A stretch of 64,000 nt of DNA from Tetrahymena thermophila SB210. Lineage: Eukaryota > Ciliophora > Oligohymenophorea > Hymenostomatida > Tetrahymenidae. A program made the position numbers and the translations under genes. The DNA is taken from assembly GCF_000189635.1 (NCBI RefSeq), contig NW_002476221.1:166932-230931 (forward strand). The letters are read 5' to 3'. Numbering within the stretch: the stretch's first letter is position 1; each line of letters starts with the position of its first letter. The notes beneath the pieces are model-generated. The model saw only the letters and a program-made list of their open reading frames with translations. It was not told the origin of the DNA and searched no databases. Of the stretch, positions 10,714-24,599 are shown in pieces.

Positions 10714-13700
10714 ATGAGGTTAAATCATCAATAAATATCTACAAACATTAAAGAGAATTTAAAATTAAACATGTTTGATACAAATTTAAATCAAGAAAGT
10801 AGGAGTAAAGACGTTTAATCATTTAAAATACCTCCGAGAAAATAAAGAAAAGCTTTATCTTGCAATAGTAAATAATGGAATAATTTTTTTGAAGCGATGC
10901 GTAACATGCATGAGGAACAAAAAAAAATTAGACTATCATCGCAGCCTTAGCTTAGATATTAAAATATTTAGAAAATAATGGAGTCTAATTTACATTACAA
11001 GAAGCTGTAAAGACAATTGCAATAGCAAGCACCTGAAATAGATTTAGAAAAAAATAACTTAAATTAAATAGTTTCTAATATTAACAATAAGGGAATTGTT
11101 GTTGCTACAACCACGATCAAAAATGTAGATCACTCAATAATGAGCAAATCCAATAGGAGATTTAAGTCTTTGGAATCTATATTAAATACTATAGCTAGCA
11201 GAGAAAATGGGTAAGATTAGATACAAAATAACCAAGCAAAGCTTTAACTTTAAAACAGTAGTAACTATTCCTTCTCTCCAGATAATAATAGATTTAATTC
11301 TCCAACTCTGCTTCTGTAAATTAATTAAATTTAAAAGAATACAAACAGTAGTATTGACTAATAATAAGAATTGATAACAAAAAATAACCATAAAATAAAT
11401 AATATTCCTTAATCACTAGTTGATATTTAATCTGTAAATCAATCTTTAATTATAACTTAGGCAAATTCTCAGCCTCAACTGAATAATTATTCCTTATAAA
11501 ATATAATTAGTGATAATTAAAACAATAGTCCTATATTATCAAATAGGCAAGAAGGCAAAATTCACTTAAAAAGTAAAATGAGTAACAACAATTCTTCTAA
11601 CAAAGAAATGCAATTTACAAATTAATAAACTGAAGGACTTATTTCAAATTAGTAAAAAAATTTGTCAAATAAAGTAAATTTTTAAAAGTATTAAGTTTTT
11701 TAGTCAATAAAATTGCAAAATACATTCGAAAATGAATAGAATAATAAAAAATCTTTAAGACTAAAAATGGTCAATCATAACAAATCAAATAGCTTAGCAA
11801 ATTTGACATCTATTTAGTAGAATACAAAACAACAATTATAAGAAGATAGCGCTTTCAATTAAAATAGCTAATTTTAGCTTAATTAATCAAAGTAAACTGA
11901 AACTCTTTAGTTGAACAATGATACAAGTACTTCTACATACGCTTAGTAATCTGTTTAAACATTTAGAAACTAAAGTAAATTAAGTATGCGTGGCAAATAT
12001 CAGCCTATCAGCAAGCCATATCAAAGTAGTTAATCAGAAATTTTTGGGAATATTATAAAAAAAATGGATCTCTAAAAGAAATAACAAGAGAAATAAAAAG
12101 AAGATTCTAAATTGATAAAAGTTATGTAAAAAATGGAGAGTAATGAAAGCCCTTTAAATTTTTAATAAGCTCATGCAATTTCTTCTTTTCTTCTTGGTTC
12201 TAACAATTAATCATCTCCTTCAATATAATAATTTACCGAATAGATAGATCAGCATTTTTCTTCAACTTCACCATCATCTGTCATTGCAATGTAAAAATAT
12301 TCTAAAATTCTAGGAGATATTGACTCAAAGAAATAAAATTTGTAAGATTCTCTTGTTGAATAGATAGAATAAAAATAAACACAGCACAATAACATAAAAA
12401 TTAATTAAGATAAAGTGATAGAGGCATAACAAGAAGCATAAAGAATGCAATTCAAGCGTAAAATATAAAGATCTAATACTTAAGAAAATATGATAAACTT
12501 GTAAAACAGATATTCAAAGGTTTCAATAAATTAAATGTTTGAATAGTCTCATGATTTTGATACTTCGTTTGGTTTCAACTCTAGAAAAAATTAGTAATAG
12601 CTCTAAGAAAATATAAAGTAATACTAAATTGTAAGCGAAAAGAATATAAAACCAGCTTAAAGAGAAGAAACAACAAAGTTGATTTGGTAAAAAAGAAAAA
12701 GATCCTTAAATACTTTTTCAGATATGCTGATTAACTAAACTTAATTATCATAGATACAGTTAGTGAATCAAAGTTAATTTTAACAATAGCTTTTATAGAA
12801 TTAAGCTTCATCTCGCTATAATTATTTAGATGTAAAAGCAGAAACTGAAAGCATTAAACACTCACTTTAACTTAAAAAGTAGAAAAATTTACAAGCAGCT
12901 TCTTTGAATAAAAGAAAGGAGTTTATTGACAAAATCGTTACTACAAAAAGCAACTTTCATGTTTCACCAACACTCAATTAGAACTGTATGACAATTTAAA
13001 CTATGAAAGAGGATGAAGTAATAAACATGGATAAAAATGTTATTACAAAATTATAAAAATTATTTTAGAAGCAAAAGCCAAGTACTACTGATTCTCCTTC
13101 AAGATCCCCAATTAAGATGTGCTCTCCTCAAAATATTATTTTTTAAAAAGAGAGCAATGGTGATTTTGATTTGATAATCAACAAGCCTGAAACAGGTAAA
13201 AACTTAAATTCTTCTTTAAGAGAATAAACGGAAGAAAATGACACAACCAATCTAACCAAATAAATAAAACCATTAGGAGCTAAGAGTTATTCTTTTTCAA
13301 ACAGATTTTCTTATAAACCATAAATAAATTAAACAAATGGATTCAATCCTTAAGAAAGATGTTAAAATTAAATTGATATGATTGATCAAAAGCAAAGAAG
13401 TCTATCTAAGCTTCTACACAAAAAAGTTATAACAGAAACATGTATGCCATTAAGATTAAATCGAAACGGAATATCTTTAACATGCAGAAATCATATTCAT
13501 ACATTAAAAAATAAATAAATACCTTAAAATGAAAATAATTACAATTAAAAGTATTAAATTTTTAAAGGAATGTCTAGTCTTTAAACTATTCCACATGACC
13601 TGAATGCAAATACAGATCTCTCCATTCAATTATAGAAATAATAATAGTAAGGAAGCCTAACTTTCAATAACTAAAACGACACAGACATCATATAAATAGA

Positions 13701-13725
13701 AAACTTAACAAATTCAAACTAGTGA
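10714..13725 (+). CDS. Large Q/N/S-rich orphan protein
   Basis: At least 1,003 residues in one open frame ending at TGA 13723-13725. The composition is low complexity throughout, with abundant N, Q, S and K and short basic patches such as KRKIQR. No domain, signal peptide or membrane segment was recognised. ATG 10714 is the minimum start; the upstream frame is open and may add a further exon (see the entry at 10249-10713). The next in-frame ATG, at 10771, is also possible. Short helical Gln/Lys segments occur, for example EAQQEAQRMQFKRK. Proteins of this make-up are common in Tetrahymena and often act as scaffolds, but nothing here shows a function. Confidence 0.75.
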
Positions 13726-14731
13726 AATAATAAAAAGAAAAAACATTTATTATTTTTTAAAAGAAAGATATTTTATTTTATTTTTTCAAAAAAAGGATGA
13801 GAATAATAAATAAGATTGGAATTTAGCTTAAAATAATTGAATTAGTAGTATATTGTTCTGCTTTAACAATGAAAAAAATAATTACAAGTCTAAGTATCCA
13901 TGAACTAATTAAATTTTTATTTTTTAAAAATGTATATTTTGATCAAAAAAATAATTAAATCTAATATAATTAATATTATAAATAAATAATTTGATACATT
14001 ATAGCTTTTAATATATAAATATTGTAGATAAACTAAAATTAAAACTAATTTTATATTAATCTGTAAGTAATCTTATAAATCTTTATCAAAAAAATTAATT
14101 ATATTTTTAGATATCTTTTTTATAAACAGATAAATTTGTTTTTATCTCATCAATTAATTAAATATAAAACCCAATAAAATATGTGCTTTAATTTTTTTAT
14201 CAAATATATTTTATTTTATTTTATGAAAAAAATTGCTAAACTAAATTAAAATTAATAAAAATTTTAGAATTTTTTAGCAACTAGATTTATTGATAAAACT
14301 TTTGGAAACATATATAAAATAATAAAATAAATAAAAACTTCGTAATTAGCGTTTTAAGTAAGGATGGCTTAAAAGAATATCAAAAATTATATCTAGAATA
14401 CATTAATAATAGTTTTTGGCTCTACTGAAATGAAATTTAAAATTCACCAAAGGTGGGAGATTTTCACTTTTTAAACAAGAAATTTGTATTAATATTTATT
14501 TGATCAATCAGTTTATCTAAATCAATGCATTTATTTTGTGAGAATAGAAAACCTAAAAAATATCTTCAGAATTTTATTAATCAGTCTTAATAAAAAGAAA
14601 AAACTCATAAATATATATATATATATATTAATTATAATTAAAATACTAATTTTTTATAGACTAACATTTATAAATAAACAGGGAGTTATAAAGATTATTT
14701 AAAAGAAGCAAATTAGAGGATCTATATCAAA
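13726..14731. other. AT-rich intergenic region
   Basis: No gene seen. Contains long A/T runs and a short (AT)n tract near 14611-14630. Presumably includes the 3' UTR of the upstream gene and the promoter of the zinc-finger gene. Confidence 0.6.
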
Positions 14732-15532
14732 ATGACAGAAAAGAGAAAGCGTGGAAATTTATCTACAAGAGGTAGTATTGATGCAGCTGATAAAGAATTT
14801 GAATGTGAAGCATGCGGTAAAAAATATGCTAGATATCCTTCCCTATATACACACATTAAGCTTAAACATGAGCGTAAAGTTGGTTTAAAAACAGTAGTTC
14901 CTGAGTTAAAACCAAAGTTGAATAGAAATCGTGAAATAGCATCAGATGTGCCAATTGTCGATATAAATCCTGATACCCTTAACTTATTTTGTTAGGTTTA
15001 ATTCCTTGATTTGTTTAAAGAAATAAAGGAACTAGCAGCAACCAATGATAGTATTTGGCAATTTATAAGAAGTGAAAAGGAAGATATAACTTAAGTAAAC
15101 GAAGAATTTTTGGAAAGAGGATCTACAGAAAATCTATCGTATATTTGGATAAGCTGGCAAGCATACTAGAACGTTTGGCCACCAAAAATGGATTTATAAG
15201 AATTGAGAAATTCAGGTTAAGATATTGATGAAATTTTTAATGAATCTTCAAAAAAGCACTATAGAGACTTCTTTATTATCATTAAAGAGCTTTTAAAACC
15301 AATCAGTTAAGACTTTTCAATGGAGATGTGTTATCTATTTGATAAGATAATTTAATTATCATAAACTCATGCTAATCGCTCAACATTTAAAGACGACATT
15401 GAATAAAATATTAGTTTATATTACAAAGATAATGCAAATTTACTTTTCAGACAGCTTAAATCTATTCCTGAAGGAACACGTGAATAGTTCTTCTAAAAGC
15501 TCTCTAAAAATATAGCAGGATTATTCAAATGA
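14732..15532 (+). CDS. Single C2H2 zinc-finger protein
   Basis: Intronless frame of 266 residues under the ciliate code; the standard code would stop at residue 87. The N-terminus is basic (KRKRG). It is followed by one classical C2H2 finger at residues 25-46, C25-x2-C28-x12-H41-x4-H46, with the expected aromatic and Leu core positions. The remaining 200 residues are mainly helical and acidic, with WISWQAYQNVWPP near the middle, and match no family I recognise. A single finger with a basic flank could bind nucleic acid or a protein partner. The likely location is nuclear by analogy, not shown. The start is well supported by the ATG in a purine-rich A context and by the charged N-terminus. Confidence 0.88.
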
Positions 15533-16249
15533 TGAGATACATAAACTGCTATTTGAATATTTTTTATATAATGAATACTCAAAGTAATAATATTTATCTT
15601 GTAGATTTGTAATATATGGTAGGCATTCGTTCATTCTTTCATTAAGGTTTTTTGAAAATAATTAGGTGTAGCTATTCAATTATTCCACATAAAATATTTT
15701 ATTGTAATAGATTATTTTCATATTTTAAAATTATAAAAAAAATATCATTCAATTGTTTTATATTTTTATTTTTCTTGCACTTTTCCTATTATATTTTGCA
15801 TTATTTTTGTTTAAATTAAATTTCATCAATTTTAAATCATTAAATAAATCATCAAGTATTTATTACAAAACTCAATCCTCTTAAAGACTAAAATAAAATA
15901 TTTCTCAATATAAAAAAAATTAAAGTTGATAAAATAATAATATTTTTAAAATTAACTTTAAATTTATCAAATAAACAAATAAACGAATTAACAAATAAAT
16001 AATGAAAAATTTTTATAATTCAAATGAATTTATTTTTTAAAACAAATTTTACTTAAAAACATTAAAAATGTATTTTAAATTTCAAGAAAATCAATTAAAT
16101 TTTTTATTTAAGAAATAAATCAGATTTGTTAAAAATATATTTTTTGATAAAAAATATTAAAATTAAAAAAATTTAACACTACAAAATAACAAGCAAGCAT
16201 TTAAAATATACTCTCTTAAATATAATTAATTTAAAAAAATTAAATGTTT
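15533..16249. other. AT-rich intergenic region between convergent genes
   Basis: Nothing recognisable. Shared 3' flank of the zinc-finger gene (+) and the 1,693-residue orphan (-). Confidence 0.6.
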
Positions 16250-19200
16250 TCAATTTAATAAAACTTGGTTAAATTATTCATATTGAGTGTTTTTGTAAAG
16301 AAGAGAAAATTATAATGAAATTAATTCTATGATCTTTTAGGAAATTTTGTATGGAATTTTCATATTATTAAGAGCAAATTCTATAGCAATTTTCCATTAA
16401 ATAGGTATCGTTATGCTTACATTAAAAGCTTAAAGTGCAGAGTGCAAATCTTAGATACTATATATATCAAATTCAGATAGTAAGGTCAATAAGAAGAAAT
16501 TCAAAGCCCTTAAACCACTTTGTAGTTAAGTTGTGTCTGCAATAGTTAGACTGATTTTATCTTCTGGGAATTTTTAAATAAAACTTTCAAAACACTCATC
16601 TTTGTGCATTATTGAATTTATTTCTTATATGAGATCCTCCAAGAAATTGATATTATTGGTCTCCTATTTAATTAGAGTTATAGGAGATTTATCCAAATCT
16701 AGCTTATAAGACATTTTCAAGAACTTTATTTTAATATCGTTTATAAAGTGTTAAGATAATCCTCTGTAATCAACAATCCCAGTTAGGAATGAAGCCAGCT
16801 TACTGAGGTGAGAACTCGTTAAATGTGGTAATTTGGACAACAAAAAGTAAAGATCAAACCTTCCATGAAGTGAGTAGATAAATTCAAGAATTACAGAATG
16901 GCAGAAAAATTAAATAACTTCTTTATTATTCTCAAATGCTTAACACATCTAATTATCCTGTTGAATCTTCCATATATAATCTTAAACGAGCTGATCGTAT
17001 ACTTGTTTATCTTTAAGAAGATTACTCATAGTAAGTGTAGAGGAGATTTTGTAGCGAGCTTTTTCGAATTATTCAAGGAATCTAAAAATAGTTTATTGTC
17101 TATAACCTCTTTACTTTAATGATGTATAAAATGTGAGTTTAAGGCAATAAAATTCTTTTTACCCAAAATCTTTAAAGTAATGTAAATATGGCTACATTTC
17201 AATATCAAAATTACTCTTTTAGTCTATGGAATTTATATAATTATTAGCATTGATATTAAATAACCTTTCTTGGTTGCATATAATTGTGACAACTCTAGTT
17301 AAAGTTGCTGTTTTTTCCTCTGCACTTAACTATGATGAAAAATTATAAGGCAATTTTTAATTTAATTCTTCCAGAGACTCAACAATTGTTTTAAGAATTC
17401 CAGATGAGCCACCTATTTCATTAACTAAAAGACCTTCTGTTATGTACTTTTTTTGATATTCAAGACGCTCAATAATTTATTCTATTGCATGAGTGTTGTA
17501 GTTTAGGGATTTAAGGGTTTCTATCAGAATAATTTACAGCTACTCAAATACCTAATAGTGTATCTTAAAACTAGCAAATGTATCTGGATTAAATACCTTT
17601 GAGTCATCTATAAGAACAAATTTCAAGAAAACAGAATAATAATGCTACAGATTTTGCATTTTTATATTATAAAATTCTAATAAAGAACTTAATTTCTCTG
17701 ATAAAGTTAAGTTTTGTAAGATATGAGAATTCATAATTTCATTTAATTCAATGTATATTGTTGCAAGTCCTTTCTATTTTGAAGGTTAATCTGTTTGGTT
17801 TATTTAAGGACGAACACGATTGGATTAGCTTTTAGGTGAATTTACAAAGCTTGACCTTGATTCAAAGCTTTAGTATCTCTAAATAGATCCAAGCCTTTTT
17901 ATTTACATTTCTTAATTTTGTACTTTATTAGGGCTATTTTGCTAAAAACCAGATTATTATTGATAATTTGGAAAATTTAGGCTTACATGACTACCATTAT
18001 TATAGTTATTGTTTAAATCTCTAATGGAAGATGTGGAATTTTTATCTTCTTCTTAATCTAATTTTTCATAGTAATTCTTTAAAATATCTTCAAAGCCTAT
18101 ATTTAAGAGAGCTTGTTAATTATTTTTATTACTGATTGGGGTAGAGATCTTTTATATCGTATTTAAACTATTTTACTCAGTTTTTTATGTTTCGCTACTT
18201 TACTTCACAGATACTGACTTATTATTTTAATCTATGTTATTTAAACTATTTTTACGACTACTCGATTAGCTATCAACACTTTCTTCTGTATTATTTGACT
18301 ATTGTTTCGAAAGGCATGATTTTTTGTAATTTTCGTTTATGTTTGTGGGACTATTAGTTTGGCTGTTATTATCGTTGTTATTACTGATTCCTAACTTTAA
18401 GTCAGAATCAATTACAACTATTTTAGATTACCTTCTATTCATATGCATTAATGGGTTGTGCATCTTCGAAAACATTGATATTGACTGCTTTTAAGTACTT
18501 TTTTGTAGAGTAGGACTGTTAGTAGAGCTTTATCCGCTTTCATTGACTTATGATTAAAATTTATTTAAATCATTATTGACTTTCGAGTTTCTTTTCTAAT
18601 TTTATGGGGTTTATTCAGAATCAAAATTTTTATTTTGAATCTGTATTTTTAGTTCAGGAAACGGATTGTTTAAGGATTATAATTAATCAGTAGAAGCTGA
18701 AGTAAAATTCAAGTTTGAAAATTGTGATCTTCTCATACTAAGTTCATTATTTTATTTAGTTATATCTGTAATTGCTTAGTTTTTAAATTAGGAATGATTA
18801 TCAAAATCTTAATCTCCTTCTTATGAGCTTTGTTATGTATTTTAATTTTGTTTATTTAGTTGCATCGATGATCTCCTAACTTAAAAAAAAACATCTTCTA
18901 AGTTACTTAATTTAGGAGTTTAACTACCTTTTGGAGACCCTTTATTCAACTAAGGTGAATGTGATAAATCTATATTTTTATTCGTAGTTTGATTATTACT
19001 CTAATTTTTTTTGAGCTACTGTATTTCCTAAAGCAAGGGAAATTGTTTGTTGTTTTAATTTTTTTAAGAATCTCCTAAATTCATATTTGTCTTGAAACTT
19101 ATTTGATGCTCTTGACGTTTTCTTTCAAATATCTTTGTTTCAAGGCTAGCATAATTCTCTTGGTACATAAATACTTATTCCTCTAAAATGGCTCTGACAA

Positions 19201-21489
19201 AAGCTGATTTTATTTCTTCAATTTCATTTTTTATTTTATTGCTTTATGTTTCTTTTTCTTGGCTTCTAAAAATTGTGTTGGTCTTTATATCTTTTTCATT
19301 TACTTCATCACAGGAAATTATACTTTTAAAAAAATGAAAAAATGTAAATATAGAGTTATGGTTTATGTTATTTTTTAAAATAATTTTACCTTAAGCTTTC
19401 TTATTATTTAGAAAATTAACTTTTATTTTTAGATAAAGTTGGTGAATTCTAAAAAAATTATTGAGCTAGAACCTAATTGGGGTTTTCCATAGATTTTTTA
19501 TTATCTGAAGGAGTCACAGGAGATTTCTTGCCAGTAGTTTGCTTAATTTAACTTGGAGAGGTTGCTGGACTAGTATTATTTTTTTATAAGTTTTTTAAGT
19601 AAACTTTATTTTTTTTGTAAGTATAGGGTTTATGCAAGACAAACTTAGATTCATTTATCTTTACTTATCTTTGTTCCTAATTTTGATTATCAACATTTAT
19701 TGTCTCTTATTAAGATGCTTTATTGCTTTCCAATAGATTATTCTTTTGAATATTTTTTGTTGATTAAGGATTATCTTAGCTAATATCCACTTCACTACTT
19801 TTATTAAATTCGCAGGAATTCTAATTTGATAATTTGTTTATTTAAATTGTTAAATTTTTTTTGTTTTGTGAAAACAATTTATTTTCAGTTTTTATCCTAT
19901 CTTGTTCACCATCTTATTAATTGAAGAAATTATTTTAAGTTACACTAAACTTCTAAATATTTTAAATTGTTTCTGAGTTAGCTTTAGATATTGAACTATT
20001 TAACTTTTCGCTGAAATTTTAGATTAATGGAGACTAAACTCTTTGAATTTGAGAATTTTTTTACAGATTGTTTTTTGTTACTTAACTTTATGAAGTTGAT
20101 TAGTTTAAGTTGAACTAATTTTTTTGGAGGTGACTAATTTTATTTAAAAATATCATATTACTTTAATTTTAAAACAATTAATTTTTATTTTACTTTTAAA
20201 ATTCCTTTGATTAATTTTTATCTGATAAAAGCTAGTTATTTTATGAAGAATTCTTGTATTAACTTGCAAAAAAATATTCATGTAGTTTTTCGGAATTTAA
20301 GCTATGTTCTTTAATATTACTATTAGGATCGATCTACTTGTCATTTTCTTCTTTCAAATTTATTGAGTCTATTTAGTTTCTAGAAGTAAAGCTGTGTATA
20401 TTTTAAGACATTTTATTAAACGCTTTTTATTCTATTTTTGTCTTAGAGCTACTTAATTAAATGCTTGTTAAGTTATTTTAAATATCTCTATCACTTATTT
20501 TTGAAAAATTTTGAGAAAAATTCTGCTTTTCGTTAGGATTAATAAACTGTTATTACCAATCCTTAAAATCTTTTCTAAATTACAAATCTTTTATTTCATT
20601 TAATTGATTATTGTCTACTTATTTAAATATGTTTGGAAATTGTGTGTTCTGTTAAGACTACCTTTATTATCTTAAAAAGAGTTTATTTGTATTGAAATTG
20701 TTTTTGTTTATACAACTTCTTAGTTCTACATTCTATGTCTTTATTAAATTTCTACTATGTTAATATGATCCTTAGAAGCTAGGTTAAGTAAGCACAGAAG
20801 TTGCCTTCTTTATCTTAACTGTATTGTGTTCTTCTCTTATAGGGATATTCTCTTCTTTGATGGAATCTATGTTATTTTGGTCTAGTCTTTGAATTAAACT
20901 TAAACTTCTACTACTATTAGACTTCTAATCTTAAAGAAAGCTGCTTGTTGGAGAATTAGATAGGGACGATTAAGGTGAAAATCCAAATTTATTATTTGAA
21001 TGGAAATGTCTATTATCTAAAGTCTGATTCATTTTATTACTGCCGCTATTTTGCTATAAACTTTTTATGATTAAAATTAGAAAAAAGTTAAACATAAATA
21101 TAATTTTAGAAATATGTATAAAATATAATTAATGGTTAAGATTTTTTTTACCTGTGTTTTGTCTGATAGAATTAAACAGAGCTTTGAGACATTTCTTGTA
21201 TTGGTTTTGATGCTTCTTAATGCAATTTCTTTAGATCAATAGATTAAATCTTGTATATCTAATTAATAAAGCTAATTGGTACTTTTTTAAAGTCTCTATC
21301 ACTCATTGCCTCGTACTTAGATATAATGAAATTCTAAAAGGGTTTTTTTATTGGGTTTTTAGAATTACTTTAGGCTGTATTAATTTAGTTTTACTCTTAA
21401 AAGATATTTTAAAACTGAATACCTACATCTGCTTTCTAAGTCTCTTAGTCCTTCTGAGTTTATATAGGTTAGTTTATAGATACTCGCAT
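16250..21489 (-). CDS. 1,693-residue orphan protein, disordered N-half, helical C-half
   Basis: Three exons: complement(21152..21489), complement(19390..21060) and complement(16250..19322). The two GT..AG introns are 91 nt (21061-21151) and 67 nt (19323-19389). Both joins are phase 2 and restore an open frame of 1,693 codons ending at TGA 16250-16252. Residues 1 to about 1200 are S/N/Q-rich and probably disordered, apart from a charged helical stretch just after the second intron (RQEHQ, EEQVFMYQENY). From about residue 1250 onward the sequence is of normal complexity and strongly helical, with Leu, Phe, Tyr and Trp spaced as in an alpha-solenoid, and it looks like a folded domain. No enzyme motif or membrane span was seen. 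The start ATG 21489 is the first in the open exon. Function unknown. Confidence 0.82.
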
Positions 21490-22276
21490 AAGTCTACTTA
21501 TTATTAAGATTTTTCTTTTACTTGTTTTTTACAGTGTATTATTTTAGAGAAAATAAGCTTATATATAATATATGCTGATTTATGATTTAGCAAAATAAAT
21601 ATATTAATAGTTAACAAATAAATAAACAGATAATATGTATATGAATTAATGAATCTAAATTTTAATTAATTAATTTAACACATTAAAAATCCACAAAAAT
21701 CTCAAATTAACATTAAAATTTAGGTTTATAAACAAATAAAATATCACCTATGTTAAAAATTTAGAGTTTCTACTTAACAATATACGTATCTATATTCTTA
21801 TTTATAATATTTTTTATGAAATGTCTTAAACTCTGGTTAAAAACTAGTTGATTTTTATAATAAACATTTTGAGTAGGAAAAGAATAAAACACTATTTTTT
21901 CAACGTATAACTATATTAAATTTTCACTTTAAATAGATATACTTTTCATTCTAAATTTAGAAAAAAAATTTCTTTTGAAAAAAAAGAGAATGGTTTAATT
22001 ATAAATCTAATTATTATTCAATTAAACATTGAATCTAAAATATTATTTTTTTATAAAGATGATAAATTTTTAAAAATTTAAAAATTAAATATTTAAAGAA
22101 AATCTATTTAAACTGCTTGCTTTAAAATAATGCAAATTATTTCTAAGACATTTTAAAAATATTTTAAAATTTTTAAAGTATTGCTTTTACGTTTTTTAAT
22201 TTCTAGAAATGGGTAATAATTATTAATGGTCTCTTTAATAAATAAAAAATAACATTATGCATAAATTTTAGCATTT
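21490..22276. other. AT-rich intergenic region
   Basis: No gene recognised; very AT-rich. Lies upstream of the 1,693-residue gene and downstream of the small orphan, both on the minus strand. Confidence 0.6.
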
Positions 22277-22909
22277 TCATAAAATACTCATAGCATCAAG
22301 AACTTTTTCTAAGAATTCACTTACTTTATCTCCTATTTTACTAGTCTAAATGACATTTATTATTTAAATTTATTTGATAATACGGGGATCTAAGTCTCTT
22401 AAGTGAAGATCCTTCTCAATTTTCAACTACCTCATATATAAATTTATAAGATTCTCTTAGCTTTCATTTTAATCGCCGTTATCTGCATCTTCTTTTCTTT
22501 CCCCTTTTTTAAATGGATTCTCTTCATCTACTACAAGCACTCCCAGAGAAACTCCTCTTAGATATTCCTCACATGTATATTATTTTAAAAAAGTTTTAAA
22601 TTCTTAAATCATATGTTCATCTTGCTCAAACAAGCATATTACTAGACCAGAGATTTTTATTGTTTTTATTAGCACATTAATAGTGCTAGTAAAATTTAAA
22701 TCATTATATCTAAGAAGCCAAACTGCGCATTCATTTTCATTTTTTCTTTAAATCATTGTGATTTTAATGTTATCAACATTACCTATTGACTCTATTTTAT
22801 AGTTATAGTTGTTGAAAAATTTGTCTAACAAATATTTATCTTCTAAGCAGTCGCTTCCAACAAATAATATATTTCTTTTGTCAAACACTTAAATATTTTA
22901 ATTTCCCAT
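22277..22909 (-). CDS. Small orphan protein, 210 residues
   Basis: Intronless frame from ATG 22909 to TGA 22277-22279. The first 110 residues alternate beta-like and helical segments (NILFVGSDCLEDKYLL, ECAVWLLRY, ISGLVICLFEQDE), which recalls the Rossmann/G-domain-like fold of adaptin-binding p34 or dynein light intermediate chains. However, there is no P-loop GxxxxGK[ST]. The middle is acidic and charged (EENPFKKGERKEDADNGD) and the C-terminus is helical (KVSEFLEKVLDAM). The fold comparison is only a visual impression. It is transcribed divergently from the oxidoreductase gene at 23345. Confidence 0.78.
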
Positions 22910-23344
22910 GTTTTCACTTCTAAAATATTTTATATTCTTCTGAAAACGCTTTTTTTACTTTATTTGATTTAATCAAACAAAAATATTTAGAAACTATATT
23001 TTTAAATAAATCAATTAATCAATTAACCAATTAGTTTTTCTATAAGTTTTGAAAAGCTTAATATTGCTTTAAATTGTAGAAATTTTGATTAAATAGAATT
23101 CAAATTTTTTATTTTAAAAAATTTAAACATGAATAAATAAATTTATTTTATTTAAAAATTTTATTTTATTTTCTAAGCTTCTGTGATTATTTTTTTAATT
23201 ATTTTAAAATTAATTTAAAAATATTCTTAATTTTTGATGTAATACAGAAAATTCGTGAAGAGCAACTATTCGTTATTAAAATTCAAGAAGATTTTATCAA
23301 AAATAAAATCAGAAATAAAATAAATTAAAAATTTTGATTTAGTC
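22910..23344. promoter_or_regulatory. Divergent promoter region
   Basis: 435 bases between two divergent genes, so it must hold both promoters. AT-rich; no specific element recognised. Confidence 0.4.
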
Positions 23345-24445
23345 ATGCAAAATTCATAAAAATCTTTAGCAATAGTTGGTATGGGAATGGCGGGTCTAGG
23401 CTGTGCCTGGAACCTCACAAAAAATAAGACAAACATCAACCTGATGCTCCTCGAAAAGTCTTAGAAAGTTGGCGGAAGAGCTACTTCAAATTCGCGTCAT
23501 GGATATACCTATGATCATGGAGCAAACTATTTTACTTTTGAAGGACTATCTTAATCTTAAAGAGTGATAGATATAATTAAAAAGCAGCTTCCTGCAGAGG
23601 ATTTAATTTAGATAACAAAAGAGCTTTACCTTTTTGACAAGGATTCTAAAATTTATCAAACAAAAGATACTCAACAAACAGAAAAGTTAACTTACAGAAA
23701 AGGTTTAATCTAACTTGCAGAGCTAATTTAGAAGGATTAAGATCTGAATGTTAAGTTTGAATATTTTGTTGATAATTTAAAATATTGTCAAGATACCAAA
23801 AAATGGACAATAACTTATTCAGATAAAGCAAATAATAGCAACAAATAAGATGTTATAAGCACAGACTATATTTTATTAACTCCACCAGCCCCATAAATTG
23901 TTGATTTATTTAAAAAGAGTGAGTATCATAAAAAAGATGAAATTATGCAAATATTTGAGAAATGCAAATATAAAAAGTAGTTATGTCTTGTCATTGCTTT
24001 TGAAAAAAAAATCTAGGACATCCCATATTTTGCTTTATTAAATGAAGATAGGTAGCATTCGATAGTCTGGATTACTGTAGAAGATTAAAAGGAAGGACAT
24101 GTTCCAGAAAATAAATCACTAATTATATGCCAAATGAGTGAGTAATTTTCTGATGAAAACTATGCAGCAAGCGATGAAGTTGTTATTTAAAAAGCAAAAG
24201 AAAGCTTAGTTAAATTGATGCCACAATTAGAATAGTAAAAAATGTTTGATAGTTAGAAGTTTTGTTGGGTTAAAAGGTGGAGATATGCTCTTCCTAATAA
24301 TAACAAAGTTTCTGAGGAATCTCTATAAGAATTTTAATAAGATGGTTTATTTTTTGCAGGTGATTTTTTGATTGGAAGAGGAAGAGTTTTATAAGCTTTT
24401 GAAAAAGGATTAATTGCATCTGATCAGATTTAAGCTAAACTATGA
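23345..24445 (+). CDS. FAD-dependent oxidoreductase, renalase-like
   Basis: Intronless frame of 366 residues. The N-terminus has a dinucleotide-binding motif GMGMAG at residues 12-17, followed by an acidic residue at the end of the second strand (LLEK) and GGRA, the usual FAD-binding arrangement. YDHGANYF is typical of renalase and related amine-oxidase-fold flavoproteins. The C-terminus carries LFFAGDFLIGRGR...AFEKGLIAS, the conserved segment that closes the FAD site. Renalases oxidise alpha-type dihydro-isomers of NAD(P)H; other members are less well defined, so the substrate is not assigned. No signal peptide is visible. Start ATG 23345 places the Rossmann motif at the expected distance from the N-terminus. 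Confidence 0.87.
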
Positions 24446-24599
24446 GAGTTTTACTTACTTTTTAAAAAATATTATTTTAATTTAAATATTGTAAATAGAT
24501 AAATTAATTTAATTTTTTTTATTTATTTTATTATCAAATATAATTGTTAATATTATTTTATTTTATATAGTTGATTTTTAGATAATCTTTCAGTAAAAT

